From contig CM032129.1 of NCBI GenBank assembly GCA_018894105.1, positions 17,052,968 through 17,116,967 on the forward strand: a stretch of 64,000 nt of DNA, in the 5' to 3' direction. This document shows, in pieces, positions 23,256 to 34,210 of this stretch. The stretch comes from Jacaranda mimosifolia. Taxonomy: Eukaryota; Streptophyta; Magnoliopsida; Lamiales; Bignoniaceae. The notes under the pieces were generated by a model, which worked only from the letters and a program-made list of their open reading frames with translations, had not been told where the DNA came from and did not search any database. The stretch's first letter is position 1, and every line of letters begins with the position of its first letter. The translations under genes were made by a program, and so were the position numbers.

Positions 23256-24505
23256 GGTGAATTACATTCATATCCCTTGATGTTTGGCATTATTACAAAA
23301 AAAAAACCCTTGTTGTTTCGAAAATTACATTTACCCCCCCTCTCCCCCTCAACTTTCAAACAAAAATGTAATGCTAACGGAAAGTATAAAATAACCAAAA
23401 TGCCATTCCGTGCAAAAAGAAAAATAAAAAATAAAAAAAACGATAGAAAAATCAAAAGACAGAAATACCCTTGGACCTATTTGTAATATTTTTGAATTTA
23501 TGAGGGTTTATTTGATATATTTTTATCGCCTTAAATTTTTGAAAATTTACCCTGACTTAGGTCTTTTTTTGATAGTACCCTGACTTAGGTCTTTTTTTAA
23601 TTATTTAATAAATTTTAAAGAATAAATTCTTTAAAATCAAAGAATAAATTTTAATAAATTCTTTACTTATCCTTTTTTTTTATAATTTTTGGTTAAGTAT
23701 TTTTTAACAAATAAATACATTTCATTAATTATTTTAAATATTTGTTATCTAACATTATTAAGTATGCAACTCAAAATGCCAATTATATATTTTAGTCCTA
23801 AAAAATATTAATTACAAATAATTTTAGACAATAAATTTTAATAAATTCTTTACTTATATTTCTTTTTAAATTTTTTATTTATTTATTTTTTAATCAATAA
23901 ATATTTATAATTAATTATATTAAATATTTGTTATTTAATATTATTAAATATGTAATTTAAAATACAAACTAATTATGTTTTGGTCCTAAATATTTGATGT
24001 TTTCTTCCCACAATTTTGCCTTTTGCACCTTTCTTTCTGTATTTCAATGCCCCCAATTTACTAGATGATATGCTTCATGATGAAGTCATATTATTTTGGC
24101 AAGAAAATCAAAGAAACATGTGTGTGTATATAGGGAACATAATAAACTGTGATAAAATCGCTACCCTAGATTCTTCTCTATTTTATTATATTTTAGACCT
24201 CAAACAAAAAATAATAATAAATACACCCTTAACAACTTCAAAAATCTTCCAATACCACCCCTATGGGTATTTTTGTCAATCACAAAAAGTCAAATATGGT
24301 CAGAACTGAGTTCAGTACCATAAGGGCATTTTTTGTATTTCACCAATAGTTTTTAACGACGTAAGGGCAAAACCCTAACAATGACTAATGGTTGAGGTGA
24401 AATGTTGGACGACGACAAAGTTCAGGGAGAAAAATGTAATTTTCAAAATAATGAGGATTTTTTGGTAATTACGCCAAACCTCAGGGGATACGGATATAAT
24501 TCACC
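23256..24505. mobile_element. TIR DNA element copy B, both ends present (1.25 kb)
   Basis: The left end GGTGAATTACATTCATATCC and the right end GGATACGGATATAATTCACC are inverted repeats. The similarity extends inward about 90-100 bp on each side ('ggtttggcattattac' against 'gtaattacgccaaacc', then 'gaaaattacattta' against 'taatgtaattttc'). The interior is extremely AT-rich with no transposase. Long TIRs with an unrelated AT-rich interior suggest a non-autonomous Mutator-like element or long-TIR MITE; the superfamily is inferred. It has a roughly 29-bp direct duplication at 23548-23605 ('taccctgacttaggtc') and lacks the stretch present at 25260-25730 of copy C. The frames at 23141-23486 and 24016-24309 are not convincing genes. 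Confidence 0.7.
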
Positions 24506-24938
24506 CTAATGTATAATAGTAATTAGTAAATAGAATCTTTAATTTGAAAGCATTATCTTATATATTTGGACTAGAAATTGGAACTTTTGGGAAGAATAAA
24601 TAGTTGGATGTTGTGATAGAAAGTGGGGAGAATAATTTGTTTATGCTATAAATAGAGTAATAAATATTTTTTTAATTGAAGGTATTTTAGTTTTTTAAAA
24701 TTTATATCAAAATTATAATCTATCAAAATAAATAATTAATACAATTATCCATTTTTACCATCCATTTCATTTCACAAAGTAAATATAATTTAAAATATGC
24801 AAAAAAATTTAATCCTACTCTCCGTCCCTTATTTTATCTTATCATTCAACATCCCATCACCAAGTAAACGGGTCATAAGGGAATAAAACATTTTCTTAAT
24901 AGCGGGGACAAAATTCCAGAGGTGTATATATATATATT

Positions 24939-24978
<40 letters not shown>

Positions 24979-24979
24979 A
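24506..24979. repeat. tandemly duplicated flank, second copy
   Basis: This is the uninterrupted counterpart of 17820-18080 plus 20813-20975 plus 23208-23255. It serves as the empty site that proves both solo-LTR insertions. It is non-coding and contains TA (24924-24938) and CA (24940-24963) microsatellites. Confidence 0.85.
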
Positions 24980-25563
24980 GGTGAATTACATCCATATCCC
25001 CTGAGGTTTGGCATGATTACCAAAAAACCGTCGTTGTTTTGAAAATTACAATTACCCCCCCTCAACTTACAAACTAAAATATAATGCTGATGAAAAGTGT
25101 AAAATAAACTGAATGCCCTTCAATTAGAAAAATAAAAAAATAAAAAAACTAATAGAAATATCAAAAGACAGAGCTTGGATCTATTTGTAATATTTTTGAA
25201 TTTATGAGTGTTTATTTAATATATTTTTATCACCTTCGATTTTTTAAAAATTTAAATTTATAACTTTAGATAATATATTTCTATTAATTTTGGGTTACAT
25301 ATTTAATAATGATAAATAGTAAACATATAAAAAATATTTTATTAAAATTTAGCAGTAAATAAATAAAATAAGTAAAATTAGAAAAAAAAAAGTAAATGTA
25401 TTATCTTCAACATAATTTTAATAATTTTAAGAGTGAATTGCTTTAATAATTTAATTAAATTTTATTTATTATTAAAAAATAAAAATTTAACTTTTTATCT
25501 AACTATAAATAAAGGTGCATATATAAACATATATATGTAACTATACAATAATAACATACATGT

Positions 25564-25609
<46 letters not shown>

Positions 25610-26365
25610 GATACACCACCTACCACCAACCACCACCAAATCCTCACCCCTACCCCGAGATGCTGTGTGGCCATGGTTGGATGCTCGCTGCCATGGCTTG
25701 GCTATGGCCAGAAGCTAGCTCCTAGCTTAACTTAGGTCTTTTTTTTTTATTTAATAAAATTTGAAGAATAAATTCTTTAAAATCAAAGAATAAATTTTAA
25801 TAAATTCTTTACTTATCCTTTTTTTTTTAATAATTTTTGGTTATGTATTTTTTAATCAATAAATATATTTAATTAATTATTTTAAATATTTGTTATTTAA
25901 TATTATTAAGTATGTAACTTAAAAAGCTAATTATATATTCTAGTCCTACAAAATATGAATTACAAATAATTTTAAACAATAAATTTTATTAAATTCTTTA
26001 CTTATCTTTCTTTTTTTAATTTTTTATTTATTTTTTTTAATCAATAAATATTTCTAATTAATTATATTAAATATCTGTTATTTAATATATTATTAAGTAT
26101 GTAATTTAAAATACTAACTAATTATGTTTTGGTCCTAAATATTTTGATGTTTTCTTCCCACAATTTTGCCTTTTGCACCTCTCTTTTTTGTATTTCAATA
26201 CCCCCAATTTACTAGATGATGTGCTTCATGATGAAACCATATTATTTTGGCAAGAAAATCAAAGAAACATGTGTGTGTATATATAGGCAACAGAATAAAC
26301 GGCTATAAAACCGCTACCCTAGATTCTTCTCTGTTTTATTATATTTAAGACCTCAAACAAAAAAA
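24980..26365. mobile_element. TIR DNA element copy C, right end missing
   Basis: It begins GGTGAATTACATCCATATCC and follows copy B to about 25255. It then carries an extra AT-rich stretch with CA/TA microsatellites (25566-25609), a more GC-rich stretch around 25616-25730 (CACC-rich, then 'ccctaccccgagatgctg', also at the start of copy A), and the AT-rich interior shared with A and B. It is cut at 26365 by a gypsy LTR beginning TGTGGCATGCC, inside 'cctcaaacaaaaaa', which is continuous in A and B. No transposase was seen. Confidence 0.75.
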
Positions 26366-27515
26366 TGTGGCATGCCACTCAAGATAGCCCAAAAGCCGGG
26401 ACGCCACTCGGTTCAATCTTAAATCGAATCCACAAAATACAGTCAATAAGCCCTTCAAAATCTTTATAGCTTGCAAACATCATATTCGATAGGCCCATAA
26501 AATTTTTCACAATTCCCCAATAATCCACAATGATCATAAACTTACAACGTGCTTCAAGCTTAATACAGCAATAGCAGAGAGCAGCGAGCTTCAACCTAAA
26601 CAATCCTCACAATAGCACAGTTTATACGCATTAGCTGAGTCCATAACATTCATCATTCCATACATATCATAGACTTTAATCTCATCCTGTCATATCACAA
26701 ATTAAACCTATAACAGTTAGAAACACCTATTCTGCTGTTAGATACAGCGGATTTCATCTTAAGCAAACCTTAAAGAAAAGTATATATATAAACCATACTG
26801 ATCCCATACTATCTAACATAATATAAACGCACCATGCAGATGTTATATCCGGACCTAACATATCATAACATCTCTGGGATATACAAAATATCCAAGAGTA
26901 CCTATAAACATATACAACATTTTCCATTATAAAATGTGTTCACCTATCCAAGCCTGGAGTTCAAGCTCATCATTTAACCCTATCTGAGAAAGTCAAAGGA
27001 ATACAGGGGTAAGTCCAAATGACTTAGTGAGGGATAATCGAAATAGTTGGCAGTAGGGATCTATCGAGGAAGAATAAACCCAATAGATCATAAGTTAACA
27101 TTTAAGGAGGAACATTTCAGGATATAACAAAATAAGCAAATAGGAATCCCTAATTTCTTATTGCTCTATGAATAGTTTACAACAATCAAATACAGTCAGT
27201 CGACCAATCAGTCAATCAATCGGTTAGTCAATCAGTCTTTCATTTGGTAAGACATATCCAAGCGTGATAGCTTGGTACACGGTAGAGACCAAAGAATATC
27301 CCTGGCACAACACAAACAGACAGTAGATGCCTAGGAGTATGCCTAGCACAACACTGACAGACATACGATACCTAGGAGTATCCATAGCATATCACTGGCA
27401 TACGGACAATTTAGGAGTATCTTTAGCATATCACTGGCAGACAGACGATACCTAGAAGTATCCCTAGCATATCCATATACCCAAGCCTTCTGCTAGGATG
27501 GGCACTCAGCCCGAA
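26366..27515 (-). mobile_element. Tekay-like LTR fragment (left LTR of array)
   Basis: It begins TGTGGCATGCCACTC, a diverged form of the family terminus, and follows the general LTR order: a 'gtaagtccaaatgacttagtgaggg' palindrome block (27009-27035), then a tandem array of about 50-bp units at 27280-27480 ('cgatacctaggagtatcc.tagcatatcac'). At 27515 it is fused through 'tcgatt' to the inside of the coiled-coil ORF. About 1.7 kb of LTR and the whole gag-pol interior are missing, so an internal deletion joined LTR to ORF. The 74-codon minus frame at 26379 is LTR sequence. Confidence 0.75.
27280..27480 (-). repeat. tandem array in LTR, units of about 50 bp
   Basis: About four degenerate units carry the core 'tacctaggagtatccctagcatatcac', each with an internal near-palindrome (CCTAGG...CCTAG). 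It is analogous to the arrays at 11826-11985 and 28720-28890. Confidence 0.75.
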
Positions 27516-27934
27516 CATATCTCGATTGACCTACCATAATAGGCTATCATCTGGCTTATCTCGTCCATCATAGGGTAAGGCACCTCTACAGTTCTCCGAT
27601 AATCTGCCTCTAACTCTCTGAACGTAGCCTCCATCTGTTCTCTTATGGTATGGAGTCCTTGTACCTGGACCTCTACTATGCTGATTCGTATGCGTTCTCG
27701 TTCTACATCGCCCATGAGTCAATCTATGAGATAATCTCTATCTCCTAGCATCAACCTCAGTTGGTATGCCTCCACTCGGTCTCGTATAAGTGACTCGCGC
27801 TGGTCATTTATCTTGTCTCCCAGTGATTGACACAACCTCAGCAAGCTTGTATTTTCTTCCTCTAAGATTCTGATCGTAAGTTCCTTGCTTGGCCCCTCTA
27901 CGAGGTCCTTCCCTTTATTGGGGTCGTCAGCCAT
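27516..27934 (-). pseudogene. coiled-coil ORF of Tekay-like element, truncated copy
   Basis: On the minus strand the ORF opens with MADDPNKGKDLVEGPSKEL at 27934, about 185 bp downstream of the PBS, which is where gag usually starts. A helix-prone region follows (LEEENTSLLRLCQSLGDKI) and runs 71 codons to a stop at 27719. It continues in another frame from 27715 (MGDVERERIRISIVEVQ) with RELEADYRR and QMIAYYGR before the join to LTR sequence at 27515. It is 65-80% like the copy at 33240-34005 by eye. No retrotransposon gag domain or zinc knuckle is visible, and I do not recognise the family. It could be a divergent gag N-terminus or an additional ORF placed before gag. It is broken by a frameshift and by the LTR fusion. 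Confidence 0.6.
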
Positions 27935-28118
27935 ACAATCGCAAAATCATATAAATCTATTTCGTTAGTATCACACAATAAAATCTATATCCAAGTTTCC
28001 TGGGTCATATAAGAATCCACTAATGCTTAAACACTTAATGTTCACAACCTAACTAATCCAAACAACAAGCTAGCTATGAATCCCATTACTGTTCAATACC
28101 TAGGTCATCACTAACCTA

Positions 28119-28131
28119 GGCTCTAATACCA
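28119..28131 (-). other. primer-binding site of Tekay-like element
   Basis: The minus strand reads TGGTATTAGAGCC, one mismatch from the initiator-Met PBS, 4 bases before the LTR start at 28136. Confidence 0.85.
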
Positions 28132-28135
28132 CCTC

Positions 28136-30979
28136 TGTAGTGCTCCCACTCAGGATAACACCTAAGCTGAAGCGCTACTCAATCTAAACTTAAATCTCAT
28201 ACATAATTCAAATAATAGGTCCATCAGAATTTTTTTTTTCAAAATCATCAACTATAGCAATAAGCTTCGGCCTAGGCAAATCTTAATAGAAGTATGAATT
28301 ACATGCCATGACAATCCCATCGTTCATCGTTTAATATCTACTTCAATAATAAGTTCAAATCTTAGCATATCACAACATCTCCAAATTTCAACTTAACATA
28401 AAAGTAATTCGTACACAGGTTTAAGTCCAAAGACTTAGTGAGGGATAAGCTCATGAATAACAGTAGAGATCTATTGAGGACGAATCAACTCAACATATCA
28501 TCAATTAAATAGTTAGAACCTGATAGATTCAGAATCAGACAGTGACAATAGCAGTATAGGAAACTCTCCTGCCTTATTGCTCCGAGAACAGATTTTAGGC
28601 AGTCAGGATGTAGTCAAATAATACAAACCCAAAACATATGCATTTCAACAGAATATAACAAGCATGCTTATCTGATTCACCTTATACCGGGCAATCAAAT
28701 AGATTCACCAAAGCGTGATAACTTGGTACATAGCAGATGCCCACACGGACCGTATGATGCACTGCTGATGCCTAGAGGGAAATCCCTTGTGCATCGTTGA
28801 TACCTAGTGGGAAATCCCTAGCGTACCATGGATACCTAAGCAAGCCCCTTAGCGTATTACTAACACCCATGCAGACCGCATGGTGTGCCTGACATAACCA
28901 AATATTTTGCTCGGATTAGCCTCAGGTCCAGTAATTCTCCATACTAATAACAAATTATGCAAGTGCCCATACGTACCGTAGAGCGCCGCAAGTTTTAGAT
29001 AAACAAATGTACCGGTGAGGCAACTATGATAGTATAGACAATTCAGACAGTACAGAAATGCCGACAAGGCAGAATGATAGCTGTAAACAATTTAGATAAG
29101 CCAACATGGCCAATTAAAAGTTGTAATGGATAATAAATATGCTGGGAAGGCAAAAGATAACAGAATAGGATGGAACATATAACAGATAGTAATAGATAAC
29201 AGAACAATACAGATAACAGATTGGAGTTCTGAGCAATACAAATAACAGATTGGAGTTCTGAGCATAAGAGCAGATAGAATTCAAAATCGGTAACAAATAA
29301 TAAGCTACACAGGGGTGTATAGACCAGATAATAGATATCAATCAAGAACTCAACAATTCTTAGATTTCAACAAAATAGAATACATATCAGAAATAGAAAC
29401 CCTCATAGGGGTCATTCCACAAGAACAGATAAGCAACCATAGTCAACAATCTTATTGGTCGGTAGAACTTACTTCATAGTCACCTAAACAAAAGGGTATT
29501 TACCATTACAATCCTCCTTTGATTCTTAATACGCATAATTAAACTATTAACAATCCCCAAAACCTCTAATTAACCAACTAATACAGTAATCAGGATCTAA
29601 TCAAATCTATCGGTATGAGTATGCTAATTAAGACGATTACTACAAAAATAATTATAAAATTATTTTGACCGCAATAATAGAATGAAATCTAGTCCTTGAA
29701 TCATAATTCCCAATACATCGTCTCAATTATCATTAACAACCTATTCAACAAGATAAATCTCAATATCTATGTTTAGGTCCCAATTTATTTAATCCTCAAG
29801 TGGTTCACATACTAAATGCACTTTCTTAGTCCAATTGTATATAATATGTCAATCTGGGTCCACTAACTATAGTAAGTCCAAGCATGGGATATATATATGT
29901 ATGCCAAGTCACATGTCCTTCTAAAATTGATTCAATATAATACTGTTAAGGAACAAGATACAACACAATAATGAATAAGATATAATATACATGTATATGC
30001 GTATACATACATAATCCAAAAGCATTTCACTTGAAATACAAGAGCGATATGGGATATCCAAAATCACAAACCAAGCACACGAGTGCGATCGTCGCTTCAA
30101 GGAGATAAAACTGTCTTACTGCTGCCGCTGCCACCGACCACCGTCGCCAAAAAACTCAACGCCACCACCCAGAGATGCCTCTTGCAGTGAGCTTTCCAAT
30201 GCTCAACATTGTTTTCTATTTTTCCGTCGAAATAAGCCTCAATTGCCACCATAAAATCCTAAAATGCACCTTGCTCTACTGTGAAGAACTCACTGCTTTT
30301 CGCCTCTACTGCCACATTAAACGGACATGCAGTAGCACAACCGTGATCCTTAAGCTAAAGGCTCTCAGAAATGCTACCCAGAAACCCATTCTGGCCTTTG
30401 CCCCGCCATCGCCCGACAAGACTGTCGAGGTAGGTTTTCTTCAACCTTTCGATTTTGGTGATTCGCTGCCCAAAATGCTGCATCTGAGATGTCAGAAGGT
30501 TGTTGGTGAAGTTGGGAAGAAGATAATTAGAAGGGTTTAGGGAAAAAGTTGCTGGAGAAGAAATTTGCCAGAGGGGAAAAAGAGTTGGACATGGGGGAAA
30601 AGGGAGAAGAAATGGGAAGGGGAGAGAAATGAAAATTGGGCATTTAAAGATGGTGGGTTTTCAGATTTTCATTTGGTCCCCAAAACTTTTGTTGCATCTC
30701 ATTTAGGCCCTTTAGTTTTGAAAGTAATGGAGTTAAGCCCAACAATTTAAAAGCTTCCATGCAAACCCCTTTGATTTTCAAATGTGATCAAATCAAGTCT
30801 AGATTAATTTTGAATTGACCCCAAACTTTTAAAATATCTAAAAATTGAGGTTTGCTTGTTAATAAGTTGACCCCCAAAATTTAATAAAATCATAAATTAG
30901 CCACTATAATATAAGATTCATGAAATTTAAATATTAAATATTAAATTCTATAAATCATGAAAATTTTGGGGTGTTACAA
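28136..30979 (-). mobile_element. Tekay-like LTR, complete, shared by two interiors
   Basis: This 2.84 kb LTR runs from TGTAGTGCTCCCACTCAGG at 28136 to GGGGTGTTACA at 30979. A PBS lies on its left and a polypurine-side sequence plus integrase on its right. It therefore acts as the 5' LTR of the left interior and the 3' LTR of the right one, the hallmark of a tandem array from unequal recombination. Landmarks are the AAGTCCAAAGACTT palindrome (28423), a tandem array (28720-28890), ACCCTCACAGGGGT-type motifs (29303, 29399) and a GC-rich block (30100-30540). The plus-strand frames at 30175-30540 (121 codons) and 30565-30750 are antisense to the element. Confidence 0.85.
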
Positions 30980-31019
30980 ACCTCGCCATCTGAAAGAATC
31001 TGGTCCCCAAATTCGCATC

Positions 31020-31448
31020 TGAATGCCGGAAATGATATTATTAGCACATGAGGTCCCCATGTTCCCAGGTCGCTTCCTACACATTATGGTTGCACCACAA
31101 CATTTTCACTTGGGTAATCCTTCGATTCCTAAGCTCCCAAATTTTTTAATCCAAGATACGAACCGGTTACTCCTCGTATGTCCGATCACCTTTCAGTTGC
31201 ATGAGCTTAGGTGATATGATGTGGGAAGGATCGGGATAGTATTTCCAGAGTTAAGACACATAAAAGACATCGTGTATCCTTCTCAGGTCTTGTGGCAGTA
31301 CAAAACAATAAGCCACTAGTCTAATTTTCTCACTTATTTCATAAGGTCCAACATAACTCGGACTCAGCTTTCCACCTTTGCTAATTCTTCTGTTCCTTTT
31401 CCTCAGGGATACCTTGAGGAACACTTGATCACCAACTTCAAACTCCAA
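31020..31448 (-). pseudogene. gypsy integrase C-terminus with chromovirus-type tail
   Basis: The minus-strand frame 31251-31448 reads FEVGDQVFLKVSLRKRNRR, then KLSPSYVGPYEISEKI and DLRRIHDVFYVS. This is the characteristic GPY/F region of Ty3/gypsy integrases (GPY is seen in YVGPYEI). Downstream, with stops, 31041-31250 carries VKMLWCNHNV and EATWEHGDLM-like residues, the degenerate chromodomain-type tail of Tekay/Del chromoviruses. In intact members this tail directs integration to heterochromatin. It lies next to the 3' LTR at 30979, as expected for gag-PR-RT-RH-INT order on the minus strand. The whole is inactivated by stops between 31041 and 31250. Confidence 0.8.
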
Positions 31449-32398
31449 ATTCTTCCTCCGCTTATCCGCATAACTTTTCTGTCAGTCCTGTGCAACCTTT
31501 ATTCGCTGCTTAATAATTTGTACCTTCTCGATAGTCTCTTGAATTACTTCAGGCTTCACAGTTCCCAGAGACACGTTAACAGTACCTTTGTACTCTACTA
31601 GATCCTAATGCAGCAGGGACTGATACTTCTGTCCATACAGCGCTTCGTACGATGCCATCTAAATAACAGATTGATAGTTGTTATTGTAGGAAAACTCAAC
31701 CAGTGGCATATGTCAGGTCCAACCTCCACTGAAATCCAGAACAGAAGCTCTCGCAGTATGTCTTCCAAAATTCGAATGATCCTTTCTGATTGTTCGTCAG
31801 TCTGAGGATGAGTAGCTGAGCTACTGTAACCTTGTTCCTAGATGTTTCCACAAACTTTTCCAAAGTATCGATGTGAATTTTGGGTCCCGATCAGATATGA
31901 TACTGATTGGAATCCTGTGTAACCTAATGATCTCTTTGATGTATAATTTTGTCAGTTTCTCAACCTTGTAGTCTGTTCTAATAGGTAGAAAATGTGCAGA
32001 CTTTGTCAAACTATCCACTACCACCCAGATACTATCATAACCTCATTTAGCTTTCGGTAGACCGATCACAAAGTCCATGGTCACTTGTTCTCATTTCCAG
32101 TCAGGGATGGGTAGTGGTTGTAACAACCCTGATGGTCGTTGGTGTTCTGCTTTCATTGACTGATAGTTAGACATTTTTGCACATAATCTGCTACATCTTT
32201 CTTCATTCCATTCCACCAGAACTGTTTCTTCAAATCTTGATACATTTTTGTTCCTCCTAGATTTACTGCATATCTTATTCTGTGTGCTTCTTCTAATAAT
32301 ATCCTCTTCACTTCTTCAGGCACACAAATTCTCTTATGAAATAGTAATGTGCCTTGACCATCAATACTGTACTCGGATCCTTCAGAACTTTCAACCAA
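31449..32398 (-). pseudogene. gypsy integrase zinc finger and catalytic core, degenerate
   Basis: Frame 32153-32398 (minus) carries the N-terminal region: RICVPEEVKRILLEEAH, then GGTKMYQDLKKQFWWNG and DVADYVQKCL. The normal HHCC finger is damaged: the second His position reads Leu and the second Cys is lost. Frame 31821-32024 carries core sequence ([15 protein letters not shown], then [12 protein letters not shown]), with the second catalytic Asp in the SDRD motif. The remainder toward 31449 is interrupted by several stops and frame changes. The family is Ty3/gypsy, DDE integrase. It is clearly a relic. Confidence 0.8.
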
Positions 32399-32416
32399 TT
32401 CTTTTTATTTCAATAT

Positions 32417-33050
32417 TCACTTGTCTTTGGCTTGGGCCTGTCGAATTTCATCATGTAGTTCAGGCTGTACTTTCACTCCCATAACCCAAGCTCGCTGTTT
32501 TAACCTTAACACAGCACCCGTACTTGATCCTTTTGATGTTCCTATCCCTTGTAGATGACCCATTCCTGCTGTCCTGCTCAAGGCATCGACTACTACATTT
32601 GCTTTTCCCAGATGGCAGACGATAGAGAAGTCAAAATACTTTAGAAACTCCACCCATCTACGTTGCCTCATGTTCAGATCATTTTGCGAATGCAGATACT
32701 TGAGGCTTTTGTGATCTGTATATACCTCAAATGTAGCTCCCTAGAGGTAATGCCTCTATTTGGACAATGCAAAAATGACCACTGCTAGTTCCAAATCATG
32801 AGTTGGATAGTTCTCTTCGTAAGTTTTTGACTTCCGAAATGCCTAAGCGATGACACGCCTTTTCTACATCAACACACATCCTAGCCTTTTATATGAAGCA
32901 TCTGTATACACCATAAAGTCATTTAATCCATCCAGAGGAGCTGTAGTCAGGTGGTTCTTTAACTCTTGGAAGCTCCTCTCACACTCTTCATTCTAATCAA
33001 ACGGCTGGTCTTTCTGGGTTAACTTAGTCAATGACTAGCTATCTTGGAGA
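32417..33050 (-). pseudogene. gypsy RNase H and RT-RNase H connection
   Basis: Frame 32417-32671 reads [20 protein letters not shown] and then [13 protein letters not shown], the end of a Ty3/gypsy RNase H (the DALSR motif). Upstream, with stops, the minus strand gives VYTDASYKRLGCVLM, YPTHDLELAVVIFALS and [15 protein letters not shown] (about 32670-32910). The connection residues EECERSFQELKNHLTTAP lie near 32940-33000. The catalytic RT domain itself is missing: a deletion ends at about 33050 in LTR-like sequence. The gene is dead. Confidence 0.8.
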
Positions 33051-33135
33051 AATCCTAAACAAATCTCCATACATATAACAAATTGTGTAGGTGCCCATAC
33101 GGACCATACAACGCGCCATAAATTTTTGATAAAAA
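33051..33135 (-). mobile_element. small LTR-derived patch inside gypsy interior
   Basis: The text 'aaatctccatacatataacaaattgtg.aggtgcccatacggacc' matches the LTR at 28935-29000. LTR sequence is therefore embedded between RNase H remnants and the coiled-coil ORF. This is the same kind of LTR-to-interior fusion as at 27515, and indicates a large deletion or recombination that removed gag-RT. Confidence 0.6.
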
Positions 33136-33239
33136 AAGTGTCGACGTTATGCGATCCTAATAGTTAGAAGTTCTACTAAGTTACTACTACGCCAGATTAT
33201 TTTTTCAAGGCCATCACGACACCAAATCATATGTCCTAA

Positions 33240-34005
33240 CCCTCTTCATCAGTAATGTCAGGCTCGGCGTCTTCGTTGTTGTCATGCTACTAATCAAAGT
33301 CATCCCACATTAGGTCCGAGTTCACATCATCACCATTGTCCTCATCCTCAATCTCCAACGATGCTACCACAAAAGGTTCAAGGATAGGATCTGTATCCGA
33401 AATCTCCTTAGCTTCCTCCGGATCCTTCTCAGCATTCTCATCTGGGTTATCTTTTGGATCTTCCTCAGCATTATCTGGGTCCTCTTCAATCTGTGCTTCT
33501 TGTAAGCACTGAGCTCTGGAGCTGGATGAATCCCTGAAGGTCCTACTTCAGCGTCAATCCCTATGCTGACCCCTATAACTTGGTCGATTAACCTACCATA
33601 ATAGGCTATCATCTGGCTTATCTTGTCCATCACAAAGTGGGGTACCTCTACAATTCTCTGATAATCGGTCTCTAACTCTTGGAATGTAGCCTCTATCTGT
33701 TCCCTTATAGTTCAGAGTCCTTGTACCTGCGCCTCTGCTATGGTGATTTGTATACTTTCTCGTTCTACATCCCCCATAAGTCGATCCATGAGATAATCTC
33801 TAGCTCCTAGCATCAACCTCAGTTGGTATGGCTCTTCTCGGTCTCGTATAAGTGACTCGCACTGGTCACTTATCTTGTCTTCCAGTGATTGACACAGCCT
33901 CAACAAGATCGCCTTTTCCTTCTCTAAGACTCTGATTGTAAGATTCGAAGGTTCCTTACTTGGCCCCTCTATAGGCTCCTTCCCTTCATTGCGGTAGACA
34001 ACCAT
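33240..34005 (-). pseudogene. coiled-coil plus acidic-tail ORF of Tekay-like element
   Basis: This is the longer of two copies. The minus strand starts MVVYRNEGKEPIEGPSKEPS at 34005, about 190 bp from the PBS. A helical region follows (LEKEKAILLRLCQSLEDKI, RLMLGARDYLMDRLMGDVE) to a stop near 33712, then a second segment with QELETDYQR and MIAYYGRLIDQVIGV. Near 33510 the frame shifts by one. In the correct frame an acidic tail appears: QEAQIEEDPDNAEEDPKDNP, then DPEEAKEISDTDPILEP and DEDNGDDVNSDLMWDDFD, followed by stops near 33288. The predicted ancestral length is about 240-250 residues. The predicted product is soluble: no zinc knuckle, protease or RT motif and no membrane segment. I do not recognise the family. 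Candidates are a divergent gag N-terminus or an accessory ORF. Confidence 0.6.
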
Positions 34006-34193
34006 CCGCTACAATCGCAAAATTATAGAAATTTGTTTCGTTAGAATCACACAAGAAAATCTATATTCTAGTTTCCAGGGTCATATAAGAATCCACTAAT
34101 GCTTAAACACTTAAAGTTCACAACCTAACTAATCCAAACAACAACCTAGCTATGAATCCTAATACTATTCAACAGATAGTCATCGCCAACCTA

Positions 34194-34206
34194 GGCTCGA
34201 ATACCA
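34194..34206 (-). other. primer-binding site, second Tekay-like copy
   Basis: The minus strand reads TGGTATTCGAGCC, two mismatches from the initiator-Met PBS, 4 bases before the LTR start at 34211. Confidence 0.75.
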
Positions 34207-34210
34207 CCTT

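Noticed and set aside
23141..23486. ORFs around microsatellites at 23.1-23.5 kb and 24.8-25.1 kb
   Set aside because: They are translated CA/TA repeats plus TIR sequence.
30565..30750. Lys/Trp-rich 61-codon ORF
   Set aside because: It is low-complexity purine-rich LTR sequence, not conserved in the sibling LTR.
31608..31805. 65-codon plus-strand ORF and 32248-32484 plus-strand ORF
   Set aside because: They lie antisense to the gypsy integrase and RNase H remnants, which have recognisable motifs on the minus strand.
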